From the NCBI RefSeq assembly GCF_001297775.1, contig NZ_LIFX01000005.1, positions 124,001 through 188,000 of the forward strand: 64,000 nucleotides of DNA. The letters are read 5' to 3'. Origin of the DNA: Trabulsiella odontotermitis (GTDB lineage: Bacteria; Pseudomonadota; Gammaproteobacteria; Enterobacterales; Enterobacteriaceae). This document shows, one piece after another, positions 49,668 to 58,936 of this stretch (the first letter of the stretch is position 1; every line of letters begins with the position of its first letter). A program made the position numbers and the translations under genes. The notes below the pieces were generated by a model, which was not told where the DNA came from, did not search any database, and was given only the letters and a program-made list of their open reading frames with translations.

Positions 49668-52145
49668 TTAGCGGCGGCACGGCAGCAGCGTGTCTGCCTG
49701 CTGACCGGTCGTGCCAGACGGTATCGTGACCTGACACTGTTTCTTGCCGCCCCACATCACGTTCAGCGTTTCGTCAGGATTCACCCCGGCAAGCCAGGCC
49801 TGCCCGTTTTCCATCACCATCGCCACGCTGACGCCATCGCCGTTATACACTTCCGCGCCGAAGGGCGGTTCGCTGCCGTCTGCAAGACGCAGGGTGCCCA
49901 TCATCTTCATCCCTTTCGCCATGCCGAACGCCTGGTAACCAATTGCGCCTTCGGTGAGCGTTGTGGTGCTGATGGCCTTCGACGGTTCGATATTGCCGTC
50001 CATCGCATCGACATCCACGCGGGTGTCAAAGCTGTTGTAACTCACCACATCCGGTACCACGGCAATCCCGGCGCTGTTAGTGCGTGAACGCTCGCCGTTG
50101 AGCGGTACGCCGCCGATGCCGTTGGTATCCACCATCACACGGGCGGTGTTCATGGTGGCGCCGCTGTTATGCAGCGCGGCACCGTGGCGTGTGGCGGTAA
50201 AGCCGCCGCGCAGGGTGGTGCCTATCGCCATATACTGGTTATGCTGATAGCTGGCATTGGTATTGATTTCAGCCAGTTGCGAACGGTGCTGATAGTAACC
50301 ATCGGCACTCGCGTCACCGTTCTGGTTGGCCCCGGCGCGAATACGCCACAGATTGTTGTAATCGCTGTTGTCGGTGTAAGACGCCATCGGGCTGGTCTTG
50401 CCGTTGTTGGTCTGAATATCGAGACCTGCCCATTTGTTGTCGCCAATCGGCACCGACACGGAGAAGGCGATGGAGTCGTCTCTGCGCCCTTTGTACTCGG
50501 TGCGATACGCGGACACATTGGTGGAAATGCCGTTGATATCGCCAATGCGGAAGGAGCGCCCTATCGAGAAACCGTAGCGATCCTGGCTGCGCCTGTCCCA
50601 GTAGTTCTGATGCGTATAGGTGAGAAACACGGTGGTCGCTTTGCCCGGCTCGTCAGCCCAGAAGGTCTTGTTGCCGGTGATGGTATAGAGCTCTTTTTCA
50701 CGCCCCAGATGGCCATAGTCCTGATAGCGCTCATCAAGGTATTGCGCCATGGTACGGAAATCTTCCTGCGAGAAGCGGTAACCGGCGAAGGTGATCGAGC
50801 TGTCGTACTCTTCAAACGTTTTCGCGTAGCTCAGCTTGTACGAGGTTCCTTTGAGACGCTTGCCGTCGGGCCTGCGGCTCCAGGACTCGGTGGCATCGAG
50901 GGAGATCGCGCCGAGAATGCTGAGGTCACGACCAATACCGAGCGAGGTTGCGGTGTACTCTCTGCCGGAGGACTGCAAACCGCCATACAGCGACCAGGCG
51001 TTGCTGATCCCCCAGGAAAAATCACCGGACAGGAACGACGGTCCCTGGATTTTATGGTTGTATCGAGACGGCGCACCGCCGGAGACGTTGTAGCGCACAT
51101 AGCCCGGACGCGTGAGATAAGGAATGTTGGCGGTGTTCACCTGGAAGGTGGAGACCGAGCCATCCTGCTCTTCGACGCGAACGTCCAGCACGCCACGCAC
51201 TGAACTGCGTAAATCCTGAATGTTAAACGGACCGGCAGGCACGGTGGTCTCATAAATCACCCGGCCGCTCTGGCTGACGGTGACTTTGGCGTTGCTGCGG
51301 GCGAGGCCGTGAATTTCAGGCGCATAGCCCTGCAATGCAGGCGGCAACATGCGCTCGTCACTGGCAAGGTTGACCCCGGTAAAACGTACCGTGTCGAAAA
51401 CCTGCGAGTTCAGGTAGATTTCACCCATCGTCAGTTTGGCGGCCATCATTGGCAGCGGACGATAGGCATAGAGCTGATTCCAGTCGAAATCGAACTGGTG
51501 GTTGTCGCTGTAATAACTGGTCTGGTACTCGCCACGGAAACGCCAGGCGCCGATATTCACGCCCGCCTGACCGTAACCTGACAGTGAACTGTAGTTGTCG
51601 CTGTTATCAAATTGCCGGGTCAACTGCCCGTTCAGGCTGTAGTCGAAAATGAAACCGGCAATGCCCTGATCCCAGCGCTCGGGCGGCGTCCAGTCCGGAT
51701 CGTTATATTTCATCCATGCCTGCGGGACGGTGATATCCAGCACGCCGGCATAGTTACTGACGGTGGCGCCCGGCAGGCTTTGCAGGGAGTAACAATTTTC
51801 AAAGCGTTGTTCGACTTTCAGTCGCGCTTCTTCTTTTAACGCCAGTTTGCTCAGCAGATCGCCGGTGATACACGGCAGGGTGCTTTTGCCTTCAGGCGCG
51901 TCGACGTAACGAATTTTCTCCTGACCCACCGGCTGGCCATTGATACGGATATCCAGCAGGTAATCGCCAGGCGTGACGTAGTTATCCGTTGAAAAACGGG
52001 ACAAATCGATACGAGTGCGGTCTGCCGCATCCAGCACGTCGGTATTAAACTCAACGTTCTCTTCGGCGTAGGTGGTTGCGGCATAACAGATACTCATTAT
52101 CTGTAGGGCAATTATCGTTATTTTTGTTTTTAATGTAACCGACAT
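49668..52145 (-). CDS. Outer-membrane fimbrial usher
   Basis: An 825-residue FimD/PapC-type usher. ATG 52145 is preferred to an in-frame TTG at 52160. It has a signal peptide, the N-terminal chaperone-binding domain (VEFNTDVLDAADRTRIDLSRF), the 24-strand barrel with a plug (ARSNAKVTVSQSGRVIYETT, VRGVLDVRVEEQDGS), and a C-terminal domain ending CQVTIPSG...LLPCRR with a cysteine pair. It secretes and orders the pilus subunits. Confidence 0.95.
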   Translation of the reverse strand: MSVTLKTKITIIALQIMSICYAATTYAEENVEFNTDVLDAADRTRIDLSRFSTDNYVTPGDYLLDIRINGQPVGQEKIRYVDAPEGKSTLPCITGDLLSKLALKEEARLKVEQRFENCYSLQSLPGATVSNYAGVLDITVPQAWMKYNDPDWTPPERWDQGIAGFIFDYSLNGQLTRQFDNSDNYSSLSGYGQAGVNIGAWRFRGEYQTSYYSDNHQFDFDWNQLYAYRPLPMMAAKLTMGEIYLNSQVFDTVRFTGVNLASDERMLPPALQGYAPEIHGLARSNAKVTVSQSGRVIYETTVPAGPFNIQDLRSSVRGVLDVRVEEQDGSVSTFQVNTANIPYLTRPGYVRYNVSGGAPSRYNHKIQGPSFLSGDFSWGISNAWSLYGGLQSSGREYTATSLGIGRDLSILGAISLDATESWSRRPDGKRLKGTSYKLSYAKTFEEYDSSITFAGYRFSQEDFRTMAQYLDERYQDYGHLGREKELYTITGNKTFWADEPGKATTVFLTYTHQNYWDRRSQDRYGFSIGRSFRIGDINGISTNVSAYRTEYKGRRDDSIAFSVSVPIGDNKWAGLDIQTNNGKTSPMASYTDNSDYNNLWRIRAGANQNGDASADGYYQHRSQLAEINTNASYQHNQYMAIGTTLRGGFTATRHGAALHNSGATMNTARVMVDTNGIGGVPLNGERSRTNSAGIAVVPDVVSYNSFDTRVDVDAMDGNIEPSKAISTTTLTEGAIGYQAFGMAKGMKMMGTLRLADGSEPPFGAEVYNGDGVSVAMVMENGQAWLAGVNPDETLNVMWGGKKQCQVTIPSGTTGQQADTLLPCRR

Positions 52146-52214
52146 GATTTTTCGTCCCAAAAAAATCTGTTGAAAAAATACTGCGTCCCGTCCTGGAATT
52201 ATTAATTTTATTTA

Positions 52215-52766
52215 TTAGTTGTAATCCATAAAAACCTGGGCAACAGCATAGAACTCACCAGCTTTAATATTTTGCTCCTGGACCGGAACCAGTGATGCAG
52301 TAAATTGCAATGTATTATCATCGTCACTGAGTTCATATCCCATTGAGGGTTTGCCGATCGTTAATATTTCGCTGTGTCGGCCATGCAGACGAATACCAAA
52401 ACCATCTGCCTCGCCGGTAATTAATAGCGTGGTGGGATCGGAGTTCAGGGCTTCACCCATGAATGTCACGGTGGCATAGGGGAAAAGCGTGCTGCCATTT
52501 TCTCTTTTCACTACCCTGCAACCCGCAAGCTGGATAAGAAAAGGACGCGTGATACTCACTTCTTTACTCTGGTTGATATGACCGGCGGAGATCTCGCCGA
52601 ATTCCACCAGAACGTCATGATACGAGGGGGCAAACGCGCAGGCCGCTTCGATGATTTCACCGCTCATCGCTAACGTACCCGGCGTCACGGTTGCGGCGAC
52701 AGTATCAGGCGACGCCAGCAGCGCACATGAAAAAACGGGCAAAAAGAGTGCCTTGCTTATCGTCAT
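52215..52766 (-). CDS. Fimbrial subunit (FimI-like)
   Basis: A 183-residue pilin starting at ATG 52766 (AGGGA upstream). It has a signal peptide (ALFLPVFSCALLASPDTVAA), pilin cysteines (EAACAFAPSYHDVLVEFG and LAGCRVVK) and a C-terminus AVAQVFMDYN. It is the second gene of the operon; FimI-like subunits are often minor or anchoring pilins. Confidence 0.88.
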   Translation of the reverse strand: MTISKALFLPVFSCALLASPDTVAATVTPGTLAMSGEIIEAACAFAPSYHDVLVEFGEISAGHINQSKEVSITRPFLIQLAGCRVVKRENGSTLFPYATVTFMGEALNSDPTTLLITGEADGFGIRLHGRHSEILTIGKPSMGYELSDDDNTLQFTASLVPVQEQNIKAGEFYAVAQVFMDYN

Positions 52767-52800
52767 TCTGTCCCTCCCTGACGCGGTCATCATGCTTAAT

Positions 52801-52824
52801 AAAGTGCGGGAAAGGCTCCCGCAC
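52801..52824 (-). terminator. Attenuating terminator after the major pilin gene
   Basis: GTGCGGGA and TCCCGCAC (52804-52824) form a perfect 8-bp hairpin, followed on the minus strand by TTTATT. It would let more major pilin than assembly proteins be made. Confidence 0.8.
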
Positions 52825-52841
52825 TCTGTCTTTCTGAAGGA

Positions 52842-53375
52842 TTACTGATAATCGATCTGGAAGTTGATGGTGGACTGGAACGTACCCGCCATCACGGTTG
52901 CCGTTGCACTTTCCGCTTTCACGTAAGCCACGAACGGAATGGTGTTGGTACCATCAACCAGCTGTACAGCAGTGGTCGGCTGGCTCCAGGTAACATCCTG
53001 GCTGGCACTGTCACGCAGACCGATACCGGCGCCAGACGCGGTGCCAGAAGTGAAGGCTGCCAGCGTGCCATCAACCGGGTTGAGGCTGGTCGGGGTGTAA
53101 GAAACGACAGCGGATTGCGCCACAGTGGTATCACAGTGTTGCAGTTCGATGTTTTGATGAACGTTGCCAGCGCGCGCGCCATTAGCCAGAGCTGAAACAG
53201 GAATCTGGCCGAAATCAACGACGACCGGGCTTGAGTTTGGTGCCAGACCACAAGCGGTATTAACCAGTTCACCCTGGAATTCAATCATACCGTTCGTTGT
53301 ATCAGCTGCGAGAACTGACACAGAACCCAGAGCAGCAGAGAAAGCAACAGCCATAGCGACTTTATTCATATTCAT
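52842..53375 (-). CDS. Major fimbrial subunit (FimA-like)
   Basis: A 177-residue pilin starting at ATG 53375 (AGGA seven bases upstream; upstream in-frame codons are not used). Signal peptide VAMAVAFSAALGSVSVLA, pilin disulfide (TACGLAPNSSPVVVDFGQ and LQHCDTT) and C-terminus TINFQIDYQ are clear. It is the first gene of the operon and followed by an attenuating hairpin, as expected for the shaft pilin. Confidence 0.94.
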   Translation of the reverse strand: MNMNKVAMAVAFSAALGSVSVLAADTTNGMIEFQGELVNTACGLAPNSSPVVVDFGQIPVSALANGARAGNVHQNIELQHCDTTVAQSAVVSYTPTSLNPVDGTLAAFTSGTASGAGIGLRDSASQDVTWSQPTTAVQLVDGTNTIPFVAYVKAESATATVMAGTFQSTINFQIDYQ

Positions 53376-53799
53376 AACAATATCCTGTTTGTACAAATTT
53401 CCTGAGAAATAAAGAGTCATAACTTCGCGATCATTAATTCGCTCTGTGTTAAAAACTCTTGGTGGTGTTTCAGCAAAGTTCATTTAATAATTAAAAGAGT
53501 GAATCATTCACTATTTAATTATTTATCCTCCGTTGAACTGATTCGGATGCTAACAAATCAAAAATTGCCTTCAAAGCACTACATTCCATGTGGGGATATA
53601 TACGCATTTATAACTCGCAGATAATTTGGGGCGAGATTTATATCTCGCAAATCAGTGCGATTAATCTTAAAGATATTGTTACGGTCGATATTTTTCGAAA
53701 AACGGAGTGATCAGGTAAACCGTTCCTTGACCAATGACAAAGCGGTATCGCGGCGGCTCTCTCTATAATCCCCCGTCTTCTTCTTACGGGTATTCATCA
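53376..53799. promoter_or_regulatory. Divergent control region of the fimbrial operon and roxA
   Basis: AT-rich DNA with no gene. A perfect palindrome, GCGAGAT-TTAT-ATCTCGC (53631-53648), with a related CTCGCAGAT copy at 53614-53622, is a candidate operator. TATAAT at 53764-53769 may be the roxA -10 box, without a strong -35. No inverted repeats typical of a fimS switch were found. Confidence 0.55.
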
Positions 53800-54921
53800 A
53801 TGGCGTATCAACTGAATCTGAACTGGCCGGAATTTTTAGAAAAGTACTGGCAAAAACAACCTGTTGTTCTGAAAAATGCCTTTCCGGGTTTTGTCGATCC
53901 GATCACGCCAGATGAGCTGGCCGGTCTGGCGATGGAGCCGGAAGTCGACAGCCGTCTGGTCAGTCACGTCGACGGTAAATGGCAGGCCAGTAATGGTCCT
54001 TTTGAACATTTTGACGGCCTGGGTGAAACCGGCTGGTCGCTGCTGGCGCAGGCCGTAAACCACTGGCATGCACCGTCCGCTGAACTGGTGCGTCCGTTCC
54101 GTGTGCTGCCGGACTGGCGTCTGGATGATCTGATGATCTCCTTCTCCGTACCGGGTGGTGGCGTTGGGCCGCACATCGATCAGTACGATGTGTTTATCAT
54201 TCAGGGGATGGGCAGCCGTCGCTGGCGCGTGGGGGATAAACTGCCGATGCGTCAGTTCTGCCCGCATCCGGCGCTGCTGCATGTTGATCCGTTCACGCCG
54301 ATCATTGATGAAGATCTCGAGCCGGGCGATATCCTCTATATTCCGCCAGGCTTCCCGCACGATGGTTTCACTCATGAAACCGCAATGAACTATTCGGTGG
54401 GCTTCCGCGGGCCAAATGGCCGGGATCTGATCAGCAGCTTTGCCGATTACGCGCTGGAAAACGATCTTGGCGGCGAGCACTACTGCGATCCCGATTTAAC
54501 CTGCCGCGAACATCCGGGACGGGTGGAAGAGTACGAACTTGACCGTCTGCGCGACATGATGATCGACATGATCAACCAGCGCGAAGATTTCATTCAGTGG
54601 TTTGGCCGCTTTGCCACCACGCCGCGTCATGAGCTGGATATCGCACCGGCGGAACCGCCGTATGCGCCGGAGGAGATCTACGATGCGCTGATAGGCGGTG
54701 AAACGCTGGTGCGCCTGAGCGGATTGCGGGTGCTGCACATTGGCGACAGTTTCTTCATCAACAGCGAACGCCTCGAAACGGTTGACGCCACGGCGGCGGA
54801 TGCGCTGTGCCGTTACACCATGATCGGCCAGAACGAACTGGGCGATGCGCTGCAAAACCCGGCGTTCGTGGCTGAACTGACCGAACTGGTGAATCAGGGT
54901 TACTGGTTCTTCGACGAATAA
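53800..54921 (+). CDS. roxA: Ribosomal protein L16 arginine hydroxylase
   Basis: A 373-residue JmjC-type 2-oxoglutarate/iron oxygenase, exactly the length of E. coli YcfD. It hydroxylates an arginine of ribosomal protein uL16. The iron ligands are in GPHIDQYDVF (HxD near residue 125) and a later His in FPHDGF. The ATG at 53800 is preferred to an upstream ATG at 53734. In E. coli it lies near phoPQ, so the neighbourhood here is different. A bidirectional terminator follows. Confidence 0.92.
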   Translation: MAYQLNLNWPEFLEKYWQKQPVVLKNAFPGFVDPITPDELAGLAMEPEVDSRLVSHVDGKWQASNGPFEHFDGLGETGWSLLAQAVNHWHAPSAELVRPFRVLPDWRLDDLMISFSVPGGGVGPHIDQYDVFIIQGMGSRRWRVGDKLPMRQFCPHPALLHVDPFTPIIDEDLEPGDILYIPPGFPHDGFTHETAMNYSVGFRGPNGRDLISSFADYALENDLGGEHYCDPDLTCREHPGRVEEYELDRLRDMMIDMINQREDFIQWFGRFATTPRHELDIAPAEPPYAPEEIYDALIGGETLVRLSGLRVLHIGDSFFINSERLETVDATAADALCRYTMIGQNELGDALQNPAFVAELTELVNQGYWFFDE

Positions 54922-54932
54922 GTTTCACCGTT

Positions 54933-54958
54933 GGCACGGCGTCTGACGGCGCCGTGCC
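54933..54958. terminator. Bidirectional terminator, roxA / VOC gene
   Basis: GGCACGGCG and CGCCGTGCC pair perfectly between two convergent genes. No long T tract is present, so strength is uncertain. Confidence 0.65.
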
Positions 54959-54964
54959 GGTCAG

Positions 54965-55351
54965 TTACTCTCCCACAATTTCAATCAGATTGCCGTCCGG
55001 ATCGGTCAGCACAGCTTCGTAATAGCCGTCGCCGGTGACCCGCGGCGGACTTTTCAGGATCCCCTGCTGACGAGCGCGATCGGCAAGCGCATCCACACTG
55101 GCTTTGCTGCCCACGTTCAGCGCGACGTGCGCCCAGCCGGTTATCGCTTTGTTGTCCGGGGCATCGGTCAGCGTCGGCAGCGTCATCAGCTCAATGGTCG
55201 GGCCTTCATCGAGGGTGATGAAATACGATTCAAAGCCGGGATTGTTACGGCTCTGGTATTTCGCATTCGCCGTGCCGCCAAAAAAGGTTTGCCAGAATGC
55301 GGCCTGCGCGTCGAGATTGCGGGTCCATAGCGCAACGTGGGCAATTTTCAT
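54965..55351 (-). CDS. VOC (glyoxalase-fold) family protein
   Basis: A 128-residue protein with the two beta-alpha-beta-beta-beta units of the vicinal oxygen chelate fold: KIAHVALWTRNLDAQAAFWQ, then AHVALNVGSKASVDALADRA, and metal residues H5, E in TIELM, H in WAHV, and E in NLIEIVGE. Glyoxalase I-like or antibiotic-sequestering roles are both possible. It overlaps the upstream methyltransferase gene (ATGA). Confidence 0.88.
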   Translation of the reverse strand: MKIAHVALWTRNLDAQAAFWQTFFGGTANAKYQSRNNPGFESYFITLDEGPTIELMTLPTLTDAPDNKAITGWAHVALNVGSKASVDALADRARQQGILKSPPRVTGDGYYEAVLTDPDGNLIEIVGE

Positions 55352-56199
55352 TGTTTGTCTCCTGTCATAACCGCCATAAGGGCGAACAATTTACCCTCAA
55401 AGGTATCACTGACCGGCCATTCGTCGCCTGCGATTTTACTGATATTGCTGAAGCCGCAGTCCGCCAGCAACTGCTGATACTGTTCGTCATGCCATGCTCT
55501 CGTCTGGCTACTGAATCGTGTGACAACGCCATTATCCTCAAGCACCCAGAAGAGCGTCGTGCTGATCTGCGCGGCCTCATCCCACTGGTTTTCTGTGAGC
55601 AACACATGCGGACGATCCACAAACAACCCGACCGGGCACGGCTGCCAGCTCCGCTCCGCCTCGCCCTGGCGTTTCACTTCCGCAAACGTATGAACTTCGA
55701 TCAGCAGCTTTCCGCCGGGTTTGAGCCACGATGCGCAACGGCGGAGCAGGGCGCGGGTATCCTCTGCGCTGAACACGTTGATTTCACCGAAGGTCATCAT
55801 GATCAGATCGAATGACTGCGCCGGGGCAAAATGCCGGACATCCTGCTGCTGATAGTCGATGGCAAGGCCGTGCTGGTGGGCCTGTTGCCGCGCCCAGTGG
55901 ATCGCCGCGGGCGAAAAATCGACGCCAGTACAGGTATAACCCCGCTGTGCCAGACGCAGGGTATACAGACCCGGGCCGCAGCCGAGATCCAGAATCTGCC
56001 CGACGTCCGGAAGCTGGCGGGCAATCCATGCCACCTGCTGTTCAATCACCGGTAACTTGCGGCTTGCCCAGTCATGATCCTGTGACAAATGGTTATCCAG
56101 CATGCGCTGGCTGAAGGCGGCATGATCCCACGGAATTTTGCCCTCGCCAGGAGCGAGCGGCGTGGGGCGCCGGATAAAAATGATATCGCTGATATCCAT
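55348..56199 (-). CDS. SAM-dependent methyltransferase
   Basis: A 283-residue class I methyltransferase; start at ATG 56199 with GGGAGA six bases upstream. Motif I ILDLGCGPGLYTLRLA is near residue 70, and GVDFSPAAIHWAR and DLIMMTFGEINVF follow. Substrate unknown. It lies between yjhP and the VOC gene, and all run in the same direction. Confidence 0.88.
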   Translation of the reverse strand: MDISDIIFIRRPTPLAPGEGKIPWDHAAFSQRMLDNHLSQDHDWASRKLPVIEQQVAWIARQLPDVGQILDLGCGPGLYTLRLAQRGYTCTGVDFSPAAIHWARQQAHQHGLAIDYQQQDVRHFAPAQSFDLIMMTFGEINVFSAEDTRALLRRCASWLKPGGKLLIEVHTFAEVKRQGEAERSWQPCPVGLFVDRPHVLLTENQWDEAAQISTTLFWVLEDNGVVTRFSSQTRAWHDEQYQQLLADCGFSNISKIAGDEWPVSDTFEGKLFALMAVMTGDKQ

Positions 56200-56240
56200 A
56201 TATTCTCCCTGAAAACCCCGCCTCCCGACGGGGTACTGAT

Positions 56241-56951
56241 TTACTTGTCGATCCATCCGGTCATGCGGGTAAAGTTAAAATAGCGACCCGCTTCCGCGGC
56301 CATCATTTCCCGATCACGGATCGCGTAGGGGTGATTACAGCCGAGCCACGATTGCCAGGCCGCGTCGTTTACCTCGCTCTCAGTGCAGAGATCCATCCTG
56401 AGAAACGCGCTCTGCTGCCATAACTGTCGCCACCAGTCGACGGTGAAAAAGTTCATGCCCGACTGCCAGTACGGCGCCATCTCAGGCGGAACGCCGTCGT
56501 TAAAGGGCGCTTTCAGGCCCGGAACGACCACCGCCACGCGCGCGCCGGGTTTGAGAAACGGCACGAGGTGAGTATCGAAAAACGACGAGCTGGCGCCGAA
56601 ATAATGCCAGGCGTCGATGCTGATCAGCGCGTCAAAGTGATCTTTCGGGAAAGGACGATCACATGGCAGGTCGTTGACGTCCTGATGCAACGCCGTGATC
56701 TGCTGCTCAAGCCCGAACTGAGCGAAACGCTGGCGGTTGTCTTCGGCGGCAATCCATAAATCCATCGCCACGATCTCAACGCCGTAGCGCCGGGCGAGGT
56801 GAATTGACGTCAGCCCGGTGCCGCAGGCGAGATCGAGCACGCGCATGCCGGGCTGCAGGTTAAGCGAACCGGCCACTTCGTCAGCCAGCATCAGGGCATT
56901 CGGCCCCATCATGTTGTCGTTGAGAAATTCGTGAGAAATCATCGTGTTCAT
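56241..56951 (-). CDS. yjhP: Putative methyltransferase YjhP
   Basis: A 236-residue SAM-dependent methyltransferase with motif I VLDLACGTGLTSIHLA near residue 38. Residues and neighbourhood (directly after yjhX) match E. coli YjhP (248 residues). In E. coli the antitoxin yjhQ lies between them; here it is missing. Good AGGAG site before the ATG. Confidence 0.85.
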   Translation of the reverse strand: MNTMISHEFLNDNMMGPNALMLADEVAGSLNLQPGMRVLDLACGTGLTSIHLARRYGVEIVAMDLWIAAEDNRQRFAQFGLEQQITALHQDVNDLPCDRPFPKDHFDALISIDAWHYFGASSSFFDTHLVPFLKPGARVAVVVPGLKAPFNDGVPPEMAPYWQSGMNFFTVDWWRQLWQQSAFLRMDLCTESEVNDAAWQSWLGCNHPYAIRDREMMAAEAGRYFNFTRMTGWIDK

Positions 56952-56961
56952 TTCACGCTCC

Positions 56962-57219
56962 TTAGCGGTTATCCAGTTGGGAACGCACGTGGTTCAGACC
57001 CGTGGTATTGATGCGGTAAGGCTGTCCGTTCACCGAACGGATCAGTTTTTTGGTTCTGAGTTTTTTGAAAACGGCGAGCGTGCAGTCGCTGAGCAGCAGC
57101 CCTTCGCGGGAATAGCACTCAACGGCGGTGACGCGGCCAGAGGCGTCGCGGGTATGGATGATACGACCACCCTTGGCGAGAACGTGCAGGGTACGTTGTT
57201 CCTGACGGGAAATATTCAT
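56962..57219 (-). CDS. yjhX: Toxin YjhX (TopAI)
   Basis: An 85-residue protein nearly identical in pattern to E. coli Yjh[33 protein letters not shown] and [14 protein letters not shown]. YjhX binds topoisomerase I and blocks it; the antitoxin is YjhQ, an acetyltransferase-fold protein. No yjhQ follows here: the next gene, ten bases downstream, is yjhP. Either the toxin is weakened, kept silent, or its antitoxin is elsewhere. Confidence 0.93.
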   Translation of the reverse strand: MNISRQEQRTLHVLAKGGRIIHTRDASGRVTAVECYSREGLLLSDCTLAVFKKLRTKKLIRSVNGQPYRINTTGLNHVRSQLDNR

Positions 57220-57451
57220 GCTGAAAAATACCTGTAATCATCATGTGCAAAAACGAGCCAACACCCGCAGGTGTTCGCGTAAGGTTTAAGCGCAGCGATA
57301 ACCAGTCCGGCCCTGGCGGGTCGGGAAGCTGATTATCTGATGGTTACAATCTCCAGCATCAAAGCCTCAGAGTGAGATGAAAAGATATTTACTGGCTGAA
57401 TGATAACATGACTTTTCACGCGGTCATTATTTGCTGCCAGAAATGTGATCT

Positions 57452-57474
57452 GCTGACGACCCGGGGCCGTCAGC
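57452..57474. terminator. Hairpin downstream of uacT
   Basis: GCTGACG and CGTCAGC pair around a GC-rich loop 11 bases after the uacT stop codon. No U tract, so a weak terminator. Confidence 0.45.
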
Positions 57475-57484
57475 AGCGTGGGGG

Positions 57485-58936
57485 TTACTCCTCCTGCTGG
57501 CTTTTTTTCACCTTCCGCATCAGCAACCACATGCGCACCGTACGCGGCGAACGATGAGGCGCGTTCGGGTTTTCAGGCACCAGCCCGGTGTTGTGTTTGT
57601 GGTAGCCATTGAAAAACAGATTCAGCAGCACGGCGCTGATCGTTGCCAGCATGATCCCGCTGTGCAGCAGCGGTTGCAGCTCTGATGGGAATTTAGAGAA
57701 GAAATTCTGCGACAGGGTTGGTGTCATGCCCACCCCGAGGCTGATGGCGACAATGTACAGGTTGTAACGGTTGGTGGTGTAGTTGATCCTCGCCAGAATG
57801 CGGATCCCCGTAGCCAGCACCATCCCGAACATCACCAGCCCCGCGCCGCCCAGCACGAACTGCGGAATGGACGCCACCAGCACGCCCATTTTGGGCACCA
57901 TGCCGAATGTAATCAGGATCACGCCCGAGGCGATACACACCCAGCGGCTGTACACCCGGGTGACGCTGACCAGCCCGATGTTCTGCGAAAACGAGGTGTG
58001 CGGGAAGCTGTTAAAGATGCCGCCGAAGATACTGCCGACACCGTCCACACGCAGGCCGCGAATGATATCCTGCGGGGTCAGCTTGCGTCCGACGATCTCG
58101 CCAAGCGCCAGAAACATCCCCATGGATTCGATAAACACGATGATCATCACCGCGGTCATGGTGAGGATCGACACCGGGTCAAAGACCGGCGTACCGAGCG
58201 CCAGCGGCGTGACGATAGCAAACCATTTGGCGTCATGCAGGCCGGTGAGGTTCACTTCGTTCATCAGCATCGACAGCACGAAACCAAAGACGATCCCCAG
58301 CAGTACGGCGACGTTGGACATAAAACCTTTGGCAAAACGCGTCACCAGCAAAATAAACAGCAGTACGGCAAACGAAATGCCGAGGTAAACCGGGTTGCCA
58401 TATTCCGGGTTGCCTTTGCCGCCTGCCGCCCAGTCGATCCCCACCTGAATAATGCTGAGCCCGATGGAGGTGATCACCACCCCGGTCACTAACGGCGGAA
58501 ACAGTGGCATCAACCGGCCAATGAGCGGGGCGAGCAGCGTGGTGATACACCCCGCGGCAATGGTTGCACCGAAAATCCCCATCAGACCAATGTCGGGGTT
58601 AATCCCGATGGCCAGCATCGGCGTGACAGCGGCGAACGTGACCGACATGATCACCGGCAGTCGGATGCCCATAAAGCGGCCGACGCCGATACACTGCAGC
58701 AGCGTGACGATACCGCAGCAGAAGAGATCGGAACTGATCAGCAGGGCGATCGTCTCTTTACTCAATCCAAACCTGTCGCCAATCATTAGCGGAACGGCGA
58801 CGGCGCCCGCATACATAACCAGAACATGTTGCAACCCCAGAATGATCAACTTCCCTGGTGACAAAATACGATCCACCTCATCAGTTGCGTTGGGGCTGCC
58901 AGAGACCGATGGTGGCTGAGAATCAATGGCGCTCAT
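57485..58936 (-). CDS. uacT: Uric acid permease UacT (YgfU)
   Basis: A 483-residue NCS2 nucleobase transporter closely matching E. coli YgfU (482 residues): MSAIDSQPPSVSG at the start, DEVDRILSPGKLIILGLQHV, NCS2 motif GVITSIGLSIIQVG and ESMGMFLALGE. About 14 membrane helices. It imports uric acid with protons. It is divergent from ygfT, as in E. coli. Confidence 0.95.
   Translation of the reverse strand: MSAIDSQPPSVSGSPNATDEVDRILSPGKLIILGLQHVLVMYAGAVAVPLMIGDRFGLSKETIALLISSDLFCCGIVTLLQCIGVGRFMGIRLPVIMSVTFAAVTPMLAIGINPDIGLMGIFGATIAAGCITTLLAPLIGRLMPLFPPLVTGVVITSIGLSIIQVGIDWAAGGKGNPEYGNPVYLGISFAVLLFILLVTRFAKGFMSNVAVLLGIVFGFVLSMLMNEVNLTGLHDAKWFAIVTPLALGTPVFDPVSILTMTAVMIIVFIESMGMFLALGEIVGRKLTPQDIIRGLRVDGVGSIFGGIFNSFPHTSFSQNIGLVSVTRVYSRWVCIASGVILITFGMVPKMGVLVASIPQFVLGGAGLVMFGMVLATGIRILARINYTTNRYNLYIVAISLGVGMTPTLSQNFFSKFPSELQPLLHSGIMLATISAVLLNLFFNGYHKHNTGLVPENPNAPHRSPRTVRMWLLMRKVKKSQQEE

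Noticed and set aside
53376..53799. Possible fimS-like invertible switch for the fimbriae
   Set aside because: No pair of inverted repeats around a promoter was found, and no fimB/fimE-type recombinase is adjacent; the serine recombinase at 5653 is 47 kb away in a separate element.
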